Assembly (NCBI GenBank): GCA_003952965.2
Contig: CM025856.1
Location: 23,493,574-23,557,573 of the forward strand
Source of the DNA: Morella rubra
Lineage: Eukaryota; Streptophyta; Magnoliopsida; Fagales; Myricaceae
Direction of reading: 5' to 3'
Length of the DNA: 64,000 nucleotides
The position numbers and the translations under genes are program-made. Positions 57,742 through 64,000 of this stretch are shown here, piece after piece. The notes under the pieces are model-generated. The model searched no databases, had not been told where the DNA came from, and saw only the letters and a program-made list of their open reading frames with translations. Numbering within the stretch: position 1 is the first letter of the stretch; each line of letters begins with the position of its first letter.

Positions 57742-60700
57742 ATGGCAAGAGACTCGGATTATGGAGCTTTCATGGAGAAGTTTCTGCTGCAACCAAGCTC
57801 TTCAGCTCACGAGCTTCCCTTGAATTCCCTCACCTTTGCCGTTAAAGACATGTGAGTCCTCGCTTAGTCGCTTTAGTTCCATTTCTTTGATTTTCGCTGC
57901 CCTCTCACTCTTTCTTAAGCCCCCATAGTCCGCGAAAATTCAAACGGCTTTGGGCTGAAACATTGGTTTTAATCATAGGAATCGTTTGTGTGCGCTGAAT
58001 CATATATAGATTTGCATGTTAAAAATTCAAAGCGAGGCAACTTGTTGAACTTATTTAGCAATTGAACTCAGTGGCAGAGTTAGAGATCAATTTGAAGAGA
58101 GGCCAACTCATAAGGAAATGATCAGAAAATTTTTTTTATAACGTAATGTAAAAAAATGTCTTTGAGTTAAAATATTAAAAATATATTATATTGAAATACA
58201 CATACTGTATTATTTGTTGAGATTATTAAATGTACCAACATGACTCTCAAATACCTCCACTCTTATTTTTTAGTTGTTAAATCCGGTAGATGTAAACACA
58301 TCTCCCTAATGTTGATCATTTATTTTGCCTAAATAGATAAAACCACAAGCAATACGCCGCATCCAACTACTCATATTCTTTGAACCTGACTTAAAAGAAG
58401 CCCTCATTCATTTTTCTTATTGCTTCTTGGAAAATCATGCCCAAGAGGTTGACAGTTACCTTTTATCAATACTCCCTAAGAACTTAATCCTTAATCCCAA
58501 CATCATATTCTTCAATGGGTTTACATAACCCTGGGTAGCAACAATATCACCTGGACTAAATAAAACACGGGTTTTTTCGAACTAGTAGTTGTCTTAGAAA
58601 TAACAATCACATTAGGAGTATTAGATGATTCCGCTGATTTTTTTTTTTTTATCAAAAACTTATCCATTATCTAAACAAAACAAAACAAAATTCATCAATA
58701 TAATTTCATAAGTCACAATCTAAGGTCCTAATCACAATTTTACAACCTAGTCCTAATATTCACAATTTCAATATAATTTCAAAACTGTATATTAATAGCA
58801 TATCAGTCATTGCCTTGATAAATTACAAGTTACGTTTTGCAGGATACATTTTAGTTGAAAAAAAAATTCAACGTCTTGCATTGGTCCAACCGGGGCCAAG
58901 GCCCCGGTTACCCCATTCCCTCCGCCACTGATTGAACTATTACTTTTACATAGCGTTTGTACAGTAAAATTTTAATAAAATTTTACTTTTATTAAACATA
59001 TTTCAAAATTTTACCTTTTTTTTATCACTTATTTACCAATTTCAATATAACACTTTTTTTATCATAAAATTTTATAACCAAATGCTATGTTAGTCATTAT
59101 CCAGCCCTACTAAACTATATCCCCAACATTTTCTAGAGAGAGAGGGACAGATCTCTCCCTTCGCTTGACCTCCCTCCTCCTTCCCTGTGACCTCTCCTTC
59201 CTTTCCTCTCTCTCCTCTCTCTCTTTTGGCCGGACACTACCCAAACTCCCCATTATTGGTCTCCCTATGAGGTTGTTTTCAACGCCAGATCCCGTTGTTC
59301 CTGGAGGACTTCGGTAGCCACGCTTAACAGGGAAGGCATCAGCAACTCCAGACGATCGTCTTCAGCTTTTTTTGGTCGCTGGCGTGTGACTTTCACGCGC
59401 CCACCCCTTTTTGGATCTGCTGCGATGGTTCTCGGTGGTGTTTCGAGGCTCTATTTTCTGGCCGGATTCCGGCCAGCCAACGGCTTTTCTTTAGTGTGCT
59501 TTGTTGTATTTTCCTTGTGTGTTTGAACTTTATTTTGTTGGGATTTTGTTGTGGACCTCGGTGTCCTTTGGTGCTGATGTGGATGCTCTCTCGAGGAAGT
59601 GAGAGTACAGTACGTGACTACCCATTCCTCTAACAACCGCCACTTTTGGCGGAGTTACTTTTGAGTCTTTGGACCCGTTTCGAATTCACGGTCCTTTGGG
59701 TCTGTCTTGTTGAGGCTTTTATGGCCATTTAGAGTCAGGCCTTTAAGGTCCGTCGATGTACAGTCCATAGGGCTTTTAATGCTACTGTAATGGGCTTTAT
59801 GCTCCTGTTTTTTGTACCCGGCCTCGGAAGGTCGTTTGTATCCAACATGTTTATATGCTTCCCTGTAAAATGAAAGAAAAAAAAAACTATTACTTTTAGT
59901 CTATGCTTTTCGAAGTTTAAATGTGTTTGTGTCTTTTCAAGTTCATATATTGATCTCAGGTACTGGGTTTACCGTTTATATATATATATTCTTCAAGATA
60001 TTCTTTCTATGCTTTCAATGTAAATGTGTTGCACTATGCAAATTTATCTCAGTTTCAGCTCGGGATGTGGGATGTTATCTATGTTAGTTTGCCAATGGTC
60101 TGCAAGCTCATGGAGCAATATTAGCAGTTAGATATTCTGATGTGTTCTTTTGCATATTAAGAGTGAGTGTGTGTGTGTGCGCGCACCCGCGACAGCGATT
60201 TTTCATAAGTTTGGAATTGGAAACAGATTTGATGTGGAAGGATACGTGACTGGCTTTGGAAATCCTGACTGGTTGAGGACTCATCCGGCTGCCACATCCT
60301 CAGCCCCGGCCATTTTGGCTGTCTTAAGGGGAGGTGCCACATGTATTGGTAAAACTGTCATGGATGAAATGGCATACTGGTTAGTATTGAAAAAACTAAT
60401 AACTTGAATCAACTCCTATTAGCTTGCTCCCATTTGCTTTCTTCTTTTTCTTGGTACTCTAAATTCAACATGGATTCCCATAGTTAGAAGTGTTGAGTTG
60501 TTATTTTCTATATGCATATAAAATTAAGCAAAATCATCATTGTTTTGGAGGCAGTCCAAACAGTTGTTTTTTCGCTATAGGATGCTATGAATATAATGCT
60601 TAGCAATATTGTTCTGTTGGGTTCCCAATTGGGTCCTTTATAGTTGAGGGCTCTCTCTTGTTCACATCATTGTTGTGGTGCAAATATTGGGTTGACAATA

Positions 60701-63256
60701 TTTTGTGTAGTATGATCGGAGAAAACAAACACTATGGCACACCTAGAAATCCATGTGTGCCAGATCGAGTGCCGGGAGGATCTTCCAGTGGATCTGCTGT
60801 TGCAGTGGGTGCAAAGCTTGTAGATTTCGCCCTAGGTGAGTTTCTCTTGTGAACAATTATGATGTATCTTGGCTTGTCTATGATGGATTGAACCTAAAAC
60901 TTTTCTCTATCATAGGAACCGACACTGGAGCCAGTGTAAGAGTACCTGCAGCATACTGTGGTATTTTTGGGTTTCGGCCTTCACATGATGCCGTTTCCAC
61001 AATTGGAGTTATTCCTATGGCACAAAGTTTTGATACTGTTGGTAAGGAATCAACTATTGGATGTGGAAAATGCATATATTCCATTGAGACCTAGCTGGAG
61101 AAAGTCCAATTCTGCTCCTGATAGTATGGCCAAAAGGTGATGATATTGGTGAGATTGGCACACTGGTTTAGACAAGGATGCAACAACAAAAACTTGTGTT
61201 GTTTTAGTTTTCACGCAACACGTGTCTTGTCCAAATTCTTCTTTTCTTTAATTCTCCCAAGGCCCAAATTGTCCTGTGCCAAATATCTGTGTCTCTGTTT
61301 CTGTGTTTGAATGCATTGATGAAACCTTAAATATTTCCAATGATCGAGTTTAAGCAGACAAAAGTCGTTTAAGCAGTCAAATGCATATTAACCATTCATC
61401 TTTACATAATAGAGCAGCCTCTTTCTGCTATTTTCCTTAGTAGCCTGATGTGTTTGATGCCTTTCGCAATCTGCTCTTCCTAATCGAATAGAAATCTTTT
61501 TTTTTTTCATTCCGGTTCTCCTTCTTCTGGCACCTCATTCTTTTGACACCATTCTTATCCAGGATGGTTGCTAGGGACCCTGCGATTTTGAATAGAGTGG
61601 GACGAGTTCTACTGGATTTACAAGATGTGTATCCTGTCAAACCCACTCAGATAATTATTGCAGCAGATTGTTTCCAGCTTTTAACAATTCCGAGTGATCG
61701 AGTTATTCAACCTCTTGTTAAATCAGTGGAGAAGTCATTTGGGGGTAAGTGCATTGAGCATATGAATTGGTTCGTTGTCTAGTGTTTTGCGGGAGGAAGC
61801 ACTTTTTCATATAATTATTATTTATATATATATACATACATCCATCCTATGTGCTTAGATCAAAATGATTCTCAATGAGTGAGATTCCACCACATGTTTC
61901 CACGAATAATGCAGGTGATCTTGTAAAGCAAGTCGTCCTTGGGGACTACATAAAGGACAAAGTTCCAAGTTTGAAACCGTTCCTGAGTGACGGACATGCA
62001 GATCAAGAGCATAATATACCATCTTTAGCAGCCCTTTCAAGTGCCATGCGGGAGCTTCAAAGGTGCAGATTGTCACCGACTCTGTTGATTCAACTTACTT
62101 GAATGATAACTGTGAAACTGGTCTGGATCCTGCTACATGAAAATATTGTTGTTTTACAAACATTGGCTCCTTAACGTATTAACCATTTGAAACATAGGTA
62201 TGAATTCAAGAATAACCATGGTGAATGGGTCTGCTCTGCGAAACCTGATCTGGGTCCTGGGATATCAGAACGGATATGGAACGCCCTTAGGACCACAGAC
62301 GAAAATGTGGATATTTGCCACAATTTGAAGACCGAATTACGTGCTGCTCTTACCGGTCTTCTTGGGGTACTCGCACTCTTTCCCTCTGAATGTGTAACAA
62401 GCCTAAGATTCTGCTATATGGAAATCCATGATCCCCCAATTTAAGAAAGGGGTACATTATCCTCTGGATAGATTAAGAGATTTTAGCTGATAATATATGT
62501 TTTTCCTGAGATTACACGTATGTGCTTGTATACATGCATGTATGCCTCTTAATAGACACACCCTTATCTCTTATAAACAGAAAATCCTTAGATTCAAGGC
62601 AACACAAGGTTTGTTGCTTTTGCAGTATACCAATGTAGGTAATTCTGGAAAAGTGAAGTACCAGATGGAAGATAGCTTTCTCCCCGATATTTTTGGAAGA
62701 GTGGGAAATTGAACTTTTTAGGAAAAATAGTATATCTTATCTGCTTGTCCCCTAACTTTTTGTCCCTTAAACGTAGTAGTAGCAAATATAGCAACCCCAG
62801 CTGTCATTTTTACATTCACCTTTTCCGCATGCTTGACTAAAACTTCCAAGCGATGATTATTCAGGATTTTGGTGTCCTAGCGATCCCCACAGTCCCGGAG
62901 CCTCCACCAAAACTACAGATGGATCCAGCTCTATTAGAAGACTTTGCTAGAGCTTTTAGCTTACTGTCAATTGCTGGGGTATCTGGATTCTGCCAGGTTC
63001 TCTCTCTCTCTCTGCGCACTTTGAGATGACAGTTTTACTGTCTCTCTGGTTGTTTATGTAAGACACATGGATAACCTTGAAATTCGTTTCTCCACATTTG
63101 CAGGTGAGCATACCACTAGGGCTGTATGACAATCTTCCTGTGGCAATTTCTTTGCTGGCAAAACACGGTTCTGATGGGTTCCTGCTCAATCTCGTCGAGG
63201 GTCTTTATGACGCTCTCAAAGAAGAGGTTGGCATTGCTGAGAACATGAGTTACTGA
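57742..63256 (+). CDS. AMI1: amidase, AMI1 type (indole-3-acetamide hydrolase), with a one-base frameshift
   Basis: Nine exons: 57742-57851, 60227-60379, 60711-60835, 60916-61041, 61563-61744, 61915-62062, 62198-62366, 62865-62996, 63104-63256. The order and wording follow Arabidopsis AMI1 (At1g08980), which makes auxin from indole-3-acetamide in the cytosol and nucleus. Catalytic Lys35 (TFAVKDI), cis-Ser in VPGGSSSGSA (about 113) and nucleophile Ser136 (DTGASVRVP) are present, but the usual DTGGS is DTGAS here. Exon 5 is one base too short: 182 bases cannot join exon 4 (phase 1) to exon 6 (phase 1). Right after its AG, the family's Trp-Phe-Ala-Arg is read as ATGGTTGCTAGG in a shifted frame, so a T seems lost; read straight through it stops within ten codons. 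The other borders are clean. It could be a sequencing error or a recent pseudogene. Confidence 0.8.
58069..58930. mobile_element. non-autonomous hAT element in amidase intron 1
   Basis: Ends CAGTGGCAGAG and CTCCGCCACTG are inverted, flanked by a perfect 8-bp duplication ATTGAACT (58061-58068 and 58931-58938). The same tip type as 51499-52515. No transposase frame. Confidence 0.88.
58949..59089. mobile_element. MITE, PIF/Harbinger (Tourist) type
   Basis: 141 bp. The inverted ends CATAGCGTTTG and CAAATGCTATG are flanked by TTA on both sides (58946-58948 and 59090-59092). AT-rich, non-coding. The TTA duplication is the Harbinger signature. Confidence 0.75.
59096..59886 (+). mobile_element. LINE-derived retroposon, second copy, with split target duplication
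   Basis: Homologous along its length, in the opposite orientation, to 30057-30911. It ends in a poly(A) tract at 59877-59886. The target word CTATTACTTTTAGTC follows the poly(A) at 59887-59901; its left copy is at 58937-58948 plus 59093-59095, cut in two by the MITE at 58949-59089. No protein-coding content. Confidence 0.85.
60162..60185. repeat. (GT)n/(GC)n microsatellite
   Basis: GTGTGTGTGTGTGCGCGC run in amidase intron 1, just before exon 2. Confidence 0.8.
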
Positions 63257-63518
63257 ACTCTGCCCCATCCAAATATTCCATTGTAAGTACCATATACTGC
63301 TCAAAAGGCGGGAAAATCTATTTCTTGCTTGTATTTATATGGCGCATTTACCCCAGAAAACAATGCAGAGCGATTTCCAACTGATCGGATTAACTTCAGA
63401 GGTGAGGAGTTTATCCCGTATTGCCTTCATTTGGATGATTTGGAATGTTGCACGTGGGTATTAGAGCTCTTTTAGTGCTAAAAAATACAGTTGCAGACTT
63501 TGGTTTCAATCTGGAAGG
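63257..63518 (+). other. 3' flank of the amidase gene
   Basis: No gene; probably the 3' untranslated region. No clear poly(A) signal was assigned. Confidence 0.4.
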
Positions 63519-63762
63519 TTATGTTTGGTTTGATTTTGAAAATATTTTTTGTATTTGTTTTTGTTGGAAGTAGTGTAAATTGTCTTGGGATTGTGAAAAG
63601 TTTGTTAAAAGTTATTGAAGTTTGTTAACAGTTGTTGGAGTTTGTAAAAAGTTGTTAGAATTTGTAAAAAGTTATTGAAGTTTGTAAAAAAGTATTAGAA
63701 TTGATGACAAAGAGATTGTGGAAAATTTTTGAAAATTTTTTTGAAAATTAGCCAAACATAGC
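63519..63762. mobile_element. MITE with a 5 x 20-bp internal array
   Basis: Left TTATGTTTGGTTTGATTTT and inverted right GCTATGTTTGGCTAATTTT form terminal repeats. Inside, 63600-63699 is five tandem 20-bp units like GTTTGTAAAAAGTTGTTAGA. No coding content. Target duplication not clear. Confidence 0.6.
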
Positions 63763-63773
63763 ATTTTCCCAGT

Positions 63774-64000
63774 CACTATAAGAAAAATCACTTTGGGTGT
63801 CAAAAAAATTTGTCACCCAAAGTGGAATTTTGTCACCAAAGGTTTTGGGTGACAAAACCGAGTTGTCACCCGGTTTGTCACCTAAAGCCTGTCAGCAAAG
63901 GTTTTAGGTGACAACTTTTGTGTTTTATCACATAAAACCGTTCGAACGGTATATAACCGTTGGAACGGGTTTTGCGTTGGAACGGCATATAACCCGTTCG
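63774..64000. mobile_element. terminal end of a CACTA (En/Spm) transposon, running off the window
   Basis: Starts CACTATAAGAAAAATCAC, the standard plant CACTA tip (CACTA..AGAAAA). It is followed by subterminal repeats of TTTGGGTGACAA and TTGTCACC in both orientations, and then AACGG/CCGTT palindromic words. The other end and any transposase are outside. Confidence 0.82.

Noticed and set aside
1-64000. CRISPR arrays, bacterial operons, organelle DNA
   Set aside because: The window is plainly nuclear plant DNA with spliced genes and plant transposons; the tandem arrays at 21990 and 23420 lack spacer-repeat structure.

Overview
This window is nuclear DNA from a flowering plant, most likely a woody eudicot. 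The genes have introns with GT..AG borders, the spacers are AT-rich, and the DNA is dense in plant transposons (copia, L1-type LINE, hAT, Mutator-like, CACTA, Harbinger-like MITEs). The intact genes match families known from Arabidopsis. I cannot name the species. No tRNA, rRNA or CRISPR array was seen.

Layout. 1-1.7 kb is the end of a minus-strand LTR element. 3.3-7.3 kb is a decayed copia element. 7.66-8.90 kb is a Mutator-like element with about 150-bp inverted repeats that has captured a piece of a SMAX1/SMXL gene (a Pack-MULE). It abuts a duplicated 3' end of the next gene, a MEF19-type PPR gene (10387-12084, minus). 13.2-18.6 kb and 29.3-35.8 kb are two direct copies of one block, each carrying a broken DC1-domain gene. 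Between them lies a PPR pseudogene cut in two by a full-length, roughly 6-kb LINE. That LINE is itself interrupted by a 3.5-kb solo LTR. 36.3-38.5 kb holds a MITE and the 3' end of a copia element.

Genes in the right half: an intact CNL disease-resistance gene (39714-43580, minus); a third DC1 remnant (44.7-45.6 kb); a four-exon NPH3/BTB gene (46429-49355); a broken, unrecognised gene (49.8-50.6 kb); a seven-exon Topors-like RING gene (53099-56372); and a nine-exon AMI1-type amidase (57742-63256) with a one-base frameshift and three nested transposons in intron 1. The window ends inside a CACTA element that starts at 63774.

The genes do not form a pathway. The immune-type families (CNL, DC1), RNA editing (MEF19), BTB-NPH3, ubiquitin ligase and auxin-related amidase are simply neighbours. 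What stands out is the legible history of nested insertions: target-site duplications can be read for the LINE, the solo LTR, two hAT elements, two LINE-derived retroposons and several MITEs. All coordinates, splice sites and homologies were read by eye.
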